Assembly (NCBI RefSeq): GCF_963676685.1
Contig: NC_092347.1
Coordinates: 90,150,592-90,214,591 of the forward strand
Direction: 5' to 3'
DNA from: Mytilus edulis
Taxonomy: Eukaryota > Mollusca > Bivalvia > Mytilida > Mytilidae
DNA length: 64,000 bases
The notes below the pieces were generated by a model. That model was not told the origin of the DNA. It made no database searches and was given only the letters and a program-made list of their open reading frames with translations. Shown one piece after another: positions 11,390 to 22,155 of this stretch. How positions within the stretch are numbered: position 1 is the first letter of the stretch; each line of letters starts with the position of its first letter. Both the position numbers and the translations under genes were made by a program.

Positions 11390-11522
11390 TTTTTATAGCT
11401 GACTATGCGGTATGGGCTTTGCTCATTGTTGAAAGCCGTACAGTGACCTATAGCTGTTAATTTCTGTGTCATTTGGTCTCTTGTGGAGATTTGTCTCATT
11501 AGCAATCATACCACATCTTCTT
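11390..11522 (+). repeat. Dispersed repeat family A (CATACCACATCTTC end)
   Basis: Runs from TTTTTATAGCTGACTATGCGG, through GTTGAAAGCCGTACAGTGACC and GTCATTTGGTCTCTTGTGG, to AGCAATCATACCACATCTTC. Related copies lie at 19597-19735, 21590-21740, 27465-27605, 29251-29572, 43085-43250 and 44639-44955 (plus) and at 22865-23010, 25185-25345 and 39395-39465 (minus). No terminal inverted repeats are evident and the 3' end is nearly constant, which is more like a SINE or LINE 3' end than a MITE; the class is unresolved. Confidence 0.7.
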
Positions 11523-11756
11523 TTTATATTATGTTTATGTACCAAGAGAGCAATCTTATAAGTATGTTTGCTGTATGTTAATGTTTTTTTTTTTTTTTTT
11601 TTAAATGTATAATTGTTGTTTCTGTTATTTAAACTTATAAAACGTTTGATTGGGAACATGTATATATTACACTACAATCACTAAAAACCATATGATGACC
11701 TCAAGCTATCTTGGTTAACTTTTATACTTAGTATTTATCTAACGATATATTTAACG

Positions 11757-11762
11757 TTTATT
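11757..11762 (-). terminator. Candidate polyadenylation signal of the DHHC gene
   Basis: AATAAA on the minus strand, about 107 bases beyond the stop codon of the palmitoyltransferase gene, in a T-rich (plus strand) context. Position and sequence fit a 3' UTR end, but cleavage is not demonstrated. Confidence 0.45.
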
Positions 11763-11868
11763 CTTTTTTTCTATTTCATATGTATTTTTCAGCTATTTTT
11801 AAGTTTTAAATTGGTTGTGATATACATTTAGCATCTTTCAAAAACGAAATCGATAGAAGTTTTATAAT

Positions 11869-12921
11869 TTATTCATGATTACTGTTATAATCAATTTTCA
11901 AGCCATCCCATGTTATGCCATTTTCTCTTTGCTTGAATAAAATTGTCATTGGAAACAAGAAATTCAGTGCCCAGAAATCTCCAAATACAGAGCGGTAGTT
12001 CTGGTTTAAACTGTTCTTCGATTTAACTTTTATTTTCTTTACAAATTCAAACATTGTCATATTTCTGGCTACGAACATTGTTTGTCCACTAAAATATATC
12101 ATTCCAAAAATGGCACACATCAACTCAAGATATAAATGTAAAATCAGCAACACTATATGAAAACTCATATTCTCTGTTCCAGATACCCACCGATAAAATG
12201 CAACAACAGGAATAAAATCCGTCCATGAGTATGGCGAATAAAACTCCTTCAAATATTCTACAGTGAAATAAAAACCCAAAGAACCAACCCAAATTGAATA
12301 AAATGCCCACACATAAAAATAACGTTGATTTCTGAAACCGATACATGTTCCAGCAAAGTAACAATGGTGGTCACGTTTTAAGATGCATGTTTTACAAATG
12401 TCACAGTGGTGTGTTCTAGGTGGTATATCTATTTTACACTTTTCACAAAACGTAAAAGGTAGTTCTCCATTGTCGTGTTGAATATTCATAACTTCTGTCG
12501 CATGTCCATTGGATAAAGTACTTTCGGAAGCATACGATTCGAAGTATTCCGGTGGATTTTCCCACCTTTCTTTCATGTGAACTGTCGGACTGTCACGAGT
12601 CTTTTGAAAGTCAGTACTATACAATACTGTGCAAAAATAGTTAATTAACCATTCCAGGCACAGAAAAACTGCTAGTACTTTCATCCAATACCGAGTCCAT
12701 CCATCTTCAAAAAGTCCAGGCAGAATATAAACCAAGAAAACGTACAACTGTGTCGTTGACTGAAACGTAAACAAAATACGGCAAAATTGTTTGAAGGCTT
12801 TGGTACTCTCTGAACTTTTCTGGCGACGACTTTTAACTTTTTCCATGAAGGACAGTTCTCTGTACGGTTTGTCCGCAAGTTCTTCTTCTGGTTTAGACAT
12901 ATTTATTCTTACTGTTGCCAT
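11869..12921 (-). CDS. DHHC-type palmitoyltransferase (ZDHHC24/22-like)
   Basis: A 350-residue uninterrupted frame. The Cys-rich domain at about 155-200 has FCEKCKIDIPPRTHHCDICK followed by the catalytic DHHC at 184-187 (C187 is the predicted acyl-accepting Cys) and C193-IG-F-N. Predicted membrane segments lie near 46-70, 78-102, 202-222 and 253-278, placing the DHHC loop in the cytosol of an endomembrane. Enzymes of this family transfer palmitate from acyl-CoA to protein cysteines. The usual TTxE motif after the last segment is only weakly seen (MTMFE, about 288-292), and the overall pattern resembles the ZDHHC24/ZDHHC22 branch rather than the ankyrin types. All coding sequence is in one exon. 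A polypyrimidine-AG acceptor (TTTTTTTCCAG) 12 bases before the ATG implies a 5' UTR intron. M8 is a possible alternative start. Confidence 0.9.
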   Translation of the reverse strand: MATVRINMSKPEEELADKPYRELSFMEKVKSRRQKSSESTKAFKQFCRILFTFQSTTQLYVFLVYILPGLFEDGWTRYWMKVLAVFLCLEWLINYFCTVLYSTDFQKTRDSPTVHMKERWENPPEYFESYASESTLSNGHATEVMNIQHDNGELPFTFCEKCKIDIPPRTHHCDICKTCILKRDHHCYFAGTCIGFRNQRYFYVWAFYSIWVGSLGFYFTVEYLKEFYSPYSWTDFIPVVAFYRWVSGTENMSFHIVLLILHLYLELMCAIFGMIYFSGQTMFVARNMTMFEFVKKIKVKSKNSLNQNYRSVFGDFWALNFLFPMTILFKQRENGITWDGLKIDYNSNHE

Positions 12922-12945
12922 TTTTCACTGGTCTGGAAAAAAACA
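12922..12945 (-). promoter_or_regulatory. 3' splice acceptor of a 5' UTR intron (DHHC gene)
   Basis: On the minus strand the sequence reads TTTTTTTCCAG then ACCAGTGAAAAATGG, with the AG at 12934-12933 and the exon starting at 12932. The strong pyrimidine tract directly upstream of the start codon indicates that the leader is spliced. The upstream non-coding exon was not located. Confidence 0.55.
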
Positions 12946-13012
12946 TATAAATTTAATGAAATGATAATTTTACTGAACTCGTTGCTTAGAACGATAACGA
13001 AACTTTTTTTAC

Positions 13013-13120
13013 AGAAATGATACGTTTATATTATAGGTGTATGTTTAGTCTCAATCACGTGATACAGAAATGATACGTTTATAATATGGTTGTATGTTCA
13101 GTCTCAATCACGTGACATGT
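13013..13120. repeat. Tandem duplication of about 54 bp
   Basis: ACAGAAATGATACGTTTATA...GTGTATGT(T)AGTCTCAATCACGTGA occurs twice back to back (about 13013-13066 and 13067-13119) with a few differences. It lies within 200 bp upstream of the DHHC leader splice site, and each unit contains a palindromic CACGTG E-box core. It could affect expression, but nothing in the sequence proves this. Confidence 0.6.
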
Positions 13121-13714
13121 GTCTGTTATATATACTAAAACGTTAGTGCCTACGATTATGTTTTAAATTGTTTTCTTTGTCAAATATAACTTTGCCATTG
13201 AATAATTTTGACAGTTATTATTATATAGCTCTTCAACTGTTTCGGTTCTTACACATTCTTGTCATTCAAATATTCGACATTAAGCGTTACTGATCATCTA
13301 TATCAAGAAAAGCGCTTCGAAGGAAGGACATTTATAAAGTGTTGTTTCTAGTTTTTTATATCATGACGACGGTTTTGTTGATATGTTCGATTTTGATACA
13401 GATGTGTTTCAATCCCATTTTTCTGTAAACCCCTCTTTTATCATTTTATGTATGAAAAACTTAAATTAAAAAATAATATTTACAGTATCAGTAACTTTAC
13501 TGCACCAGATGTCATTTCGACAATTTATGTTTTTGTAGTCCCAAGATGTATGATATATTAAACAAAATACTATATACGCTTGAAAAGTTATAAAATAAAA
13601 AATGACCAAACCTGGAAGCGGAACCAGGTTTATGCATGAGGCAGAAACATTTCTTATATTACAATGATTACCATATATAACAGTAAATGTCAATAAATTT
13701 TATCCGTTTAATTT

Positions 13715-15655
13715 ATAGAAAGTACATCAGTACTCAGTCGGGTATTTGGCTTGCGATAACCACAGGAACTGACAGTCCTAGCAGGAACTGACAATACCTT
13801 AGTACTCAGTCGGGTAGTTGGCTTGAGATAACCGCAGGAACTGACAAACCTCGCAGAAACTGACAATACCTTAGTACTCAGTCGGGTACTTGGCTTGAGA
13901 TAACCACAGGAACTGACAGTCATCGCAGGAAATGACAATACCTTAGAACACAGTCGGTTAATAGACAGGAACTGACAATACCTTAGTACTCAGCCGGATA
14001 TTTGGCTTCAGATAACCACAGGAACTTACAGTCCACGCAGAAACTGACAATACATTAGTACTCAGTCGGGTATTTGGTTTGAGATAACCAGAGGAACTGA
14101 CAGTCCTCGCAGGAAATGACAATACCTTAGAACACAGTCGGGTAATAGGCAGGAACTGACAATACCTTAGTACTCAGTCGGGTATTTGGCTTGATGTAAC
14201 TGAAGGAACTGACAGTCCTCACAGGAACTGACAATACATTAACACAAAGTCGGGTATTTGGCAGGAACTGACAATACCTTAGTACTCAGTCGAGTAGTTG
14301 GCTTGAGATAACCGCAGGAACTGACAATACTTTAGTACTCTGTCGAGTCTTTGGCTTGAGATAACCGCAGGAACTGACAATACCTTAGTACTCAGTCGGG
14401 TAGTTGGCTTGAGAAAACCACAAGAACTGACAGTCCTCGCAGGAACTGACAATATCTCAGTACTCAGTCGGGTAGTTGGCTTGAGATAACCACAGGAACT
14501 GACAACATCTTAGTACTCAGTCGGGTAGTTGGCTCGAGATAACCGCAGGAACTGACAATACCTTAGTACTCAGTCGGGTATTTGGCCTGCGATAATCACA
14601 GGAACTGATAGTCCTCGCAGGAACTGACAATATCTTAGTACTTAGTCGGGTAGTTGGCTTGAGATAACCGCAGGAACTGACAGTCCACGCAGAAACTGAC
14701 AATGCCTTAGTACTCAGTCGGGTATTTGGCTTGAGATAAGCACAGGAACTGACAGTCCACGCAGAAACTGACAATACCTTAGAACACAGTCGGGTAATAG
14801 GCAGGAACTGACAATACCTTAGTACTCAGTCGGGTATTTGGCTTGATGTAACTGAAGGAACTGACAGTCCTCACAGGAACTGACAATACATTAGAACAAC
14901 GTCGGGTACTTGGCAGGAACTGACAATACCTTAGTACTCAGTCGAGTAGTTGGCTTGAGATAACCGCAGGAACTGACAATATCTTAGTACTCAGTCGGGT
15001 AGTTGGCTTGAGATAACCACAGGAACTGACAGTCCTCGCAGGAACTGACAATATCTAAGTACTCAGTCGGGTAGTTGGCTTGAGATAACCACAGGAACTG
15101 ACAGTCCTCGCAGGAACTGACAATACCTTAGTACTCAGTCGGGTCGTTGGCTCGAGATAACCGCAGGAACTGACAGTCCTCACAGAAACTGACAATACCT
15201 TAGTACTCAGTCGAGTATTTGGCTTGTGATAACCGCAGGAACTGACAATACCTTAGTACTCAGTCGGGTAGTTGGCTCGAGATAACCACAGGAACTGACA
15301 GTCCTCGTAGGAACTGACAATATCTTAGAACTCAGTCGGGTAGTTGGCTTGAGATAACCACAGGAACTGACAGTCCTCGCAGGAACTGACAATACCTTAG
15401 TACTCAGTCGGGTAGTTGGCTCGAGATAACCGCAGAAACTGACAGTCATCACAGGAACTGACAAAACCTTAGTACTCAGTCGGGTAGTTGGCTCGAGATA
15501 ACCGCAGGAACTGGCAATACCTTAGTACTCAGTCGGGTATTTGGCTTCAGTTAACCGCAGGAACTAACAGTCCTCGCAAGAACTGACAATAGTTACCTTA
15601 GTACTCAGTCGGGTATTTGGCTGGCTTGAGATAACCGCAGGAACTGACAGTCCAT
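13715..15655. repeat. 72/53-bp minisatellite (AGGAACTGACA units)
   Basis: About 1.9 kb built from a 72-bp unit: GGAACTGACAATACCTTAGT, then ACTCAGTCGGGTAGTTGGCT, TGAGATAACCGCA, and a second GGAACTGACAGTCCTCGCA. Short 53-bp units that lack the last 19 bases are interspersed. On the minus strand each 72-bp unit encodes 24 residues (around LSVPARTVSSCGYLKP), giving frames up to about 85 residues, but 53-bp units shift the frame and no start, splice or domain context exists. It is therefore called a minisatellite, not a gene. Confidence 0.9.
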
Positions 15656-17437
15656 CTGCAGATATTAAACTAATTAAATACATTCTCATAAATATATTTA
15701 TTCCGTTTGGGTTTTTTTTCTGTAATTTCTTATTTCAGTTTTAATAGATAAAGAAGAAATATGACATATAGATTCAAAACAAAAAATCTATACAAGCCCA
15801 TTACAAACCCAATAAGTAAAGTAGGTCTGTGTACTTGTTTTTAAATCGATTTTTTTTTCTTAACCTAGGATTTCTCCATATTTTTCTATGAATGAACTTT
15901 ATCTTATACTTAATAGAAAAATGAAATAAAAATATGGGGTCACCGTTTATTTACGCTCACAATCTGCCTCCGAAAGAAGCATACATTTTTGTAAAGGTAC
16001 TTTTTTTCTGTTGAACTAATAGGAGAAATAGAGGTATCATCAAAATAAAAAAAAGAACTAAATTACAGAAATCGCTCAAATTTTCAACAGTTTAGTTTAA
16101 GTACAGCTTATTTGAAAATAATAATAAAAAACATATAGGTCACCGATAAGTTAAAAAAAGATATTTCAATGTTAATGCCAAAAAGTTGCATTTTTGCACA
16201 AAAGGGAGATAATTTGGAGCTTTTTCAATGATATATACATTTTAAACGTAATCTGGGGCCAAAAAGAATTGATTTTTTTGAATGATTTGTGTACCATATG
16301 ATAAAGTTACAACTAAAAAAGTAATAAATAAAATTTGTAATAAAAAAAATGTTTAATCTCTGTTTGAAATTTGTATACCCTCAAGTCTCCTTAAGGATGT
16401 TTTCGCTACTCTGTTTCAAAATAACAAGCTTTTGAAGACTGTTATACATTGATAGTATATTGATAAAAAAATATATGCTAAAAAGTAGAAAAATCGAAGA
16501 GCCTGTATGCTTGTTTTTGAGATATAAGTTATTGAAAATTTGTTTTTTTACCATTTTTTTTTTGTCCAAATCCCTGTTACAACAACAGCATGGTACTTTT
16601 ATAATAAGACTGGCTCAGTTCAAGCTATAAATGAAATAGACATTTTGTATTGTAAAGTGGTATGTACTTCTACTGGACAATCTTCAAGTTTTCATTTTTG
16701 CATTTTTGCGAAAACGGTCGTTATTTCAGATTTCGCAAGTATATCTACATTTTGTAGCTATATATGATAATAATAGTAAAACAAAACATTTTAAGGATAG
16801 AGGTTCTCAAATGAATGTATTGAATACATTGTGTCAGGTTCACACTTAAAATTTACGAAGTCGTCTTATAAATAACTGTTAGAGGTAAAAGGTGTGTATT
16901 ATTTAAATGGATCGAAAGAAATAGACCAAAAAGTTTATCAAAAGAAAGGTTGACAAACCTTTTTATCTGATTAGTGTGTGGGTTATACAAGATCAACACT
17001 AATTTTCTGTGTTATTGTGCACATTTTTAATTATAATTTTCAATTTGGAACAATAAATGTTTCTGCACCAGATGCGAATTTCTCTAATTTTTGTGCTATT
17101 TTACGTCTACAGGGTGCTTGCTGTCTTTATACACCAAACTATGCTTTTTATATATTTTATAGTTCGATTTCTGACATAATATAAAAGTTTGATAGGCAAA
17201 CTGTATATCATTAAAAAGTGGGCAAATTGATGAATGATATAACAGTACGAGAAAACTATTTGCATTGAATCATTGAAAAGGGTCTAACATATCTATCAGT
17301 TGATTGTTACATTTCAATGATGATCATCGAATGCAAGACAGGATATATAAATGCGATAGCCCTGACATAAATGTAATACTATTAAAGTCGTGTATCATTA
17401 ACGGGTATATTTAGTTCAACACTTTTGATAGAAGAAG
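15656..17437. other. No recognised gene; AT-rich, repeat fragments
   Basis: Contains phrases that also occur in other parts of the window, such as GTTTCTGCACCAGATGCGAATTTC near 17060 (compare TACTGCACCAGATGTCATTTCG near 13500). Short frames at 16540-16767 and 16978-17184 have no supportable features. Confidence 0.4.
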
Positions 17438-17591
17438 CAGTGGCGGATCCAGAAGTTTTCATAAGTGGGGGCCCACTGACTGCCTAAGAGGGGGCCCGCT
17501 CCAGTCACGCTCCATGATTCCCTATATAAGTAACCAATGTTTTTCCAAAAAGGGGGACCGGGCCCCCTGCCCACCCCTAAATCCGCCTCTG
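17438..17591. mobile_element. Short MITE with CAGTGGCGGAT ends
   Basis: A 154-bp element starting CAGTGGCGGATCCAG and ending TAAATCCGCCTCTG, giving imperfect terminal inverted repeats. It has a GC-rich centre (GGGGGCCCACTG, GGGCCCGCTCC, GGGCCCCCTG). It is flanked on both sides by AGAAG (17433-17437 and 17592-17596). CAGTGGCG-type ends are common in hAT-like non-autonomous elements, but the apparent duplication is 5 bp rather than 8, so the superfamily is left open. Confidence 0.7.
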
Positions 17592-18399
17592 AGAAGTGCC
17601 ATAATTGTATGGTTTAGTATTCATGAATAGAGCAAAAGAAGGCCCTCATTTTAGTCAGGTTAACTTACAGATAACATTCCACTGAAGTTAAAAATAGATC
17701 TAGGCATAAAACATGAAAGAGCAGGTCTTACAAGGAAGAAAAACGTTGTCATCTTCGATCGTAATATTGCTATTTAATCTGAATGTATAATTAAGTATGG
17801 GGTAATACACGGAACACTAAATAACTTACTTTATTTGGCACGATGATTTCAATCCGAGGAAGAGTTGAATTTCTGAAGGTGATCAAAAAGAGAAACCATC
17901 AAATGTATACTATTTGTTTATCTAGCAACACACCTTAACAACCAGGGGCCTGTTATTCAATTTATCGTAAATTTAATGCAAGTAGTATTGCTAATCATCA
18001 GTAATACAAGCTTTGCTTTTTAATTTTTTTTGCTGTACAATTTTTAATCATTATATTAAGCTAAACGACAAGTTGAACAACGGACCACAGGTAAATTTCT
18101 TTTTTTGTTCATTGTTAGTATAATAAAATACATTAAACAAAAATATCGACACAACTGTCATGCGCATTTGTAAATATCTACATTTTTCAGGTCATTAACC
18201 TACCCTTTAAAAATCCAAATATGTAAATATGAATAAAAAAATAATACAAAACTTAAAGTAAGGTGATGAAATGGAAAATATATTAACGCCACCGAAAAAA
18301 AGGAACAGAGTGTCATCCGATAAATAATACTTTTTATTGCTGAATCGTAAAAAATATTGTGACAGCAAGACCACTTTTAGAAGTGGAAAATTACAATTT

Positions 18400-19545
18400 T
18401 AACTTGGATTATTTTTTTTTAAAGGTGAGGTGCATTCCCGGCAGGGGGAGGGGCAAGCGACTGTGATATTTTTTTTAAAGTTTCAATTTGTCTGGTACAA
18501 TTTTCAAGTTAATATGAGGCAAAAAATGCAATAAAATGTAAAAAATTACTATTGAAGACAATTACTCCAACAACAAGTCGACTGAAGATTTCGGCCATTA
18601 TAACTTGTATTGCTGATCATTTGTACTATTTAAAGTTTCTATTTCTCTATTACAGTTTTCAAGGCAAAAATGAAAAGAAAATGTGAAAAATCGTCAACGA
18701 AGGACTATAACTTCAATAAGGAGTCGACTGAAGATTTCAGCTATGTTGACGTATTTGTTGATCCTGTCAAGCTGATCATTTTTGCTTTTAAATGATTCCA
18801 TCTGTCTAGTTTAGTTTATATGATATTAGGCAATAGCACCAACACATTGTAATCAAAATACTGAAGTACTGAACATCGGATGACCGCAGGTTCTTGTAGA
18901 TACTCACAAGCTCTTGAAAGTGAGGTTAATGTACAGATATATTTTTTTCTGAGACAAGTTCGTGCATGGAAGATAAATAAATGACAGGGAAATCAACCTC
19001 ATCATAATAACTATTATAACGTACTGATACAAATCAGTATACTCTGGTTTGTTGTTATAAAATACTATATTAATATTTGTATATTACAGCTACGTGTATA
19101 TATAATTTTCATCCTTGTCTTGTTGATCATTATTGCTATTGTCTGTCTATCATAATTTTCGAGATAATACGCAACATTTTTAAAATGGTAAAATTTGTTA
19201 TTCAATGACAATAAGTCCGTAATAAGTCGTCTGATAATTTAAAAGTATAGAAAGAGCTCATCATTTTTGCACCTGTCAGATTTTCTCTATTTTTAGCGGT
19301 TTGCAAAGTAATAGGCAAAACTTGCATTTTACCCCATATGATTTTTTAGCCATGTCGGAAATCTTGGTAGGCTATGACACAGGACACATTTTTTTTTTAA
19401 ACTAGATACCCCAATGATGACTTTGACCAAGTTTGGTTAATTTTGGCTTAGCTGTTACTGTTTGAGATGAGAAAGTTTTTGTAAAAATTAGCAGACGATG
19501 ACGGACGAAGGACGCCAAGTGAAGAGCAAGGTGAGCTACAAAAAA
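18400..19545 (+). repeat. Old dispersed molluscan-type repeat with internal tandem units
   Basis: A phrase of the type ACTCCAA/CAATAAGGAGTCGACTGAAGATTTC...CTGATCATT...TTTCTATTTCTCTATTACAGTTTTCAAG recurs at about 18540-18665, 18700-18830 and 19090-19330, with a period near 150-200 bp. It ends with TTAGCCATGTCGGAAATCTTGG, AACTAGATACCCCAATGATGAC and GACCAAGTTTGGTTAATTTTGG. It is highly diverged and non-coding. I recognise this phrase pattern from mollusc genomes in general, but cannot name the family. Confidence 0.55.
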
Positions 19546-19596
19546 AAAAGCTGAATTCAGATTCTCGTAAATTGTTTTTCATTTACATTTCGGGGC

Positions 19597-19735
19597 CTTT
19601 TATAGCTGAATATGTGGTATCGGTTTTGCTCACTGTTGAAAGCCGTTCGGTGACTTGTAGTTGTTAATTTCGGTGTCATCTGGTCTCTTGAGGTAAGTTG
19701 TTTCATTTGCAATTATACCACATATTCTTATAATT
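19597..19735 (+). repeat. Family A repeat copy
   Basis: TTTTATAGCTGAATATGTGG...GTTGAAAGCCGTTCGGTGACTTG...CATCTGGTCTCTTGAGG...ACCACATATTC, clearly the same family as 11390-11522 with moderate divergence. Confidence 0.7.
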
Positions 19736-20618
19736 ATATAATCGTGATGATTTATGATATATATACGTAATCTCCCTTTGTGTATCGGATGTCCTAAACA
19801 GAAACGTCTATTCCGACCAAACCGTCATGAAACCAGAATGATTCGAACTGTTCAGGTCTATGAGCTAGCTCTCAAAACTGCTTGTATTCTTTGCTATGGT
19901 CAATTTTGTTATTGTATTTTTTGTATCATGTTTGTTAATTGTTAAAATATATTTGAGTTTATATTTTCTGTTTTATTATAGAATTAAGTGCTGGATATTT
20001 TTTAGTTGTCTGTAAATGTAATTTTTTCTGTCTATTGATAGGGAGGAAAACGGGAAGGACTGAAATCTCAAAACATTATCAAACCCCGCCACATATTCAT
20101 GTACATGTCCATAATCCGGAGCCTCGTCAGATGTTGTCTCATGTCATACTTTATTAGTATTGTTGTTTTGGAAAATTTGTTGTTCATTGCAGATCTCTAA
20201 AGTTTCTGCTTCATATACATACACTTGTTTTAGACTCGGTGCGATAGCATGGCTTATTATATACACACACGTTTGTTGTGATGACTTTAATATGTTATCT
20301 GTCAGCTGTCTTATAATTTGTTTATGATATCTTACATATCCCCTGTATTCATACATATATAGAAATATTTAAAATTTAAAGAGTTCATTTCGTCTACTCT
20401 ATGCACGCACGAACTTATATTCCACCCCACTTCGGGCTACGAAATTACCGTGATGTTTTCGCCATCTGAGTTACAATTATAAAACCTCTTAACAGTTATT
20501 GTATGACTAATGTAGAAGCTGAAAGTGTTTTTTCCTAAATTATTTAATTAAACGATTTTTCTCCAATAGAAGTATGTCTTCTCAAAAACATACTGAATCA
20601 TATTTTAACAGGAACTCC
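19736..20618. other. No recognised gene; 3' flank of the acidic/basic protein gene
   Basis: Holds short frames (19754-19945, 20144-20356) without domains. The last few hundred bases should contain the 3' UTR of the minus-strand gene ending at 20619. No perfect AATAAA (TTTATT on this strand) lies close to that stop; the first is near 20149. Confidence 0.45.
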
Positions 20619-21266
20619 TTAAACTATTGATGGTGGCGGTCGGGCAGGAGTAGTTGGTGCTGGTGATGGTGTGGCAGGACTACTCGGGCCTGGTGATGGT
20701 GGTTGTGTGGCAGGACTACTCGGCCCTGGTGATGGTGGTTGTGTGGCAGGACTACTCGGGCCTGGTGACGGTGGTTGTGTGGCAGGACTACTCGGGCCTG
20801 GTGATGGTGTTTGTGTGGCAGGACTACTCGGGCCTGGTGATGGTGTTTGTGTGGCAGGACTACTCGTTGGGACTTCTGGTGGTGGTGGGGCAGGAGAACT
20901 CGTTGGTATAGATGGTAAAGGTGGTGTTGTACCCTGAGGTGGTTCACCAGATGAACATGTGAGCGTTGTACAAGTGAACGTTGGGACGCTGTTAGTATTA
21001 TATTTGAAAATGAATGTCATGGTATATTGCTGAACGGCCATTTCTTCTGTATTAATAGCATACACATCTTTAATTGGTTTTGGACCACGTCCTCGGCCGC
21101 CTCCTTGTTTTCCTTTACGACCACCTCGTTTTCCTTTACGGCCACCTTTTTTACCGCCCTTCTTTCCTCCTCTCATTTTCTTATTGCCCATTTCAATGGT
21201 ACTGCCAAGTTCTTCAATTCTGTTATTTCCACGACGTCGTGCTAATACACTGAATGGTTCTTCCAT
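20619..21266 (-). CDS. Secreted acidic/basic/Pro-rich protein, last coding exon
   Basis: A 215-residue C-terminal part that joins the exon at 22156-22731 in frame. The acceptor ATATCAATATAG directly precedes the first codon, so its ATG is probably internal, not a start. In order: MEEPFSVLARRRGNNRIEEL; a strongly basic GGKKGGKKGGRKGKRGG-type segment (about 31-63); a Cys-containing stretch (YTMTFIFKYN...FTCTTLTC); then a Pro/Ser/Thr tail with five 12-residue repeats of SPATQTPSPGPS type, ending PPPSIV-stop. The tail is coded by 36-bp repeats. Pro/Ser/Thr repeats in secreted proteins are often O-glycosylated. Family not recognised; a matrix, adhesive or mucin-like role is only a guess. Confidence 0.75.
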   Translation of the reverse strand: MEEPFSVLARRRGNNRIEELGSTIEMGNKKMRGGKKGGKKGGRKGKRGGRKGKQGGGRGRGPKPIKDVYAINTEEMAVQQYTMTFIFKYNTNSVPTFTCTTLTCSSGEPPQGTTPPLPSIPTSSPAPPPPEVPTSSPATQTPSPGPSSPATQTPSPGPSSPATQPPSPGPSSPATQPPSPGPSSPATQPPSPGPSSPATPSPAPTTPARPPPSIV

Positions 21267-22155
21267 CTATATTGATATAAAAAGAAATGAAATTAATACT
21301 CCGACGACAACGAACATATTTACACCTCTGGACAGTCGTTGACAAGTTTAATAAGAGGGGTTTGATTGGCTTAACCAGCTGAGAACTTAAAGCTGAGCTA
21401 TAAATAGAAATATTATGAATGCAGGCCTAGTAACATGCAGTACGGATACCTTAATAGTAATTAGATATAGACTATCAACAATTAGATGATAAATTAAAAT
21501 TCAATATTTTCCGACGCCAATAGATGAAAAGGGTTACCACCTTCATAATGTACACATGCCTACCTATATGACGATATAATTCATTTTTGGGGGCCTTTAT
21601 CTTGCTCTTCGGTGTGAGTCTAGGCTTCGAGTTGAAAAACGTACTTTGACCTACATGTGTTTAATGGATTACTTTTACAAAGTGTGATATTGATCATAAT
21701 GGACAGTTGTCTCATTAGCACTCATACCAGTTTTTCTTATATCTATTTATTTTAGGGGATATGCAAATGTAACGCACTTTCTTAGTCTTTTTGTTTTTAG
21801 TATACGAAAAATCATTCTCATGTAAATACAGGAATTGAGTATTAAGTCAGTTGAACTGAAAAATTCCCCAAAATATTTAATGATAAAAAAAAATCGCATT
21901 ATAGAAAGAAGGAAGTCCATAGACGAAGGGAACACTATCTAAGAAACCAGAAGGCAAAAAAGAAATAAAGACGAAAATAACATGTCAGTAAACAAAAAAA
22001 GCACGATACAGATTAATGAAATAAGGAAACTTATGTGAGTTTCAACATAAAAACTTTCGTTTTTTTATTTTTTTTAACCCAATCGTTTCTTTACTATTCA
22101 AGTTTTCATTTCATGCATTAATACTTTCTTTTTTTAAAGTGATAAAAATTTATAC
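21267..22155 (-). other. Intron of the acidic/basic protein gene
   Basis: An 889-base phase-0 intron bounded by GAG|GTATAA and ATATAG|ATGGAA on the minus strand. It carries a diverged family A repeat on the plus strand (21590-21740, ending CTCATTAGCACTCATACCA). Confidence 0.7.

Noticed and set aside
13708-15464. Minus-strand frames of about 85 residues with a 24-residue SSCGYLKP repeat, as a possible repeat protein gene
   Set aside because: The 53-bp units shift the frame repeatedly and no exon borders join the pieces; a minisatellite explains the pattern.
13715-15655. CRISPR-like regularly spaced repeats
   Set aside because: Whole units are repeated with no unique spacers, and the DNA is eukaryotic.
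20624-20947. Overlapping frames rich in His (minus) and Val/Trp (plus) over the Pro-rich repeat
   Set aside because: Shadows of the 36-bp repeats in the Pro/Ser/Thr-coding frame, which alone connects by splicing to a signal peptide.
21264-21266. ATG at 21266 as the start of a separate 215-residue gene
   Set aside because: It is directly preceded by a splice acceptor (ATATAG), has no signal peptide, and is in phase with the upstream acidic exon.
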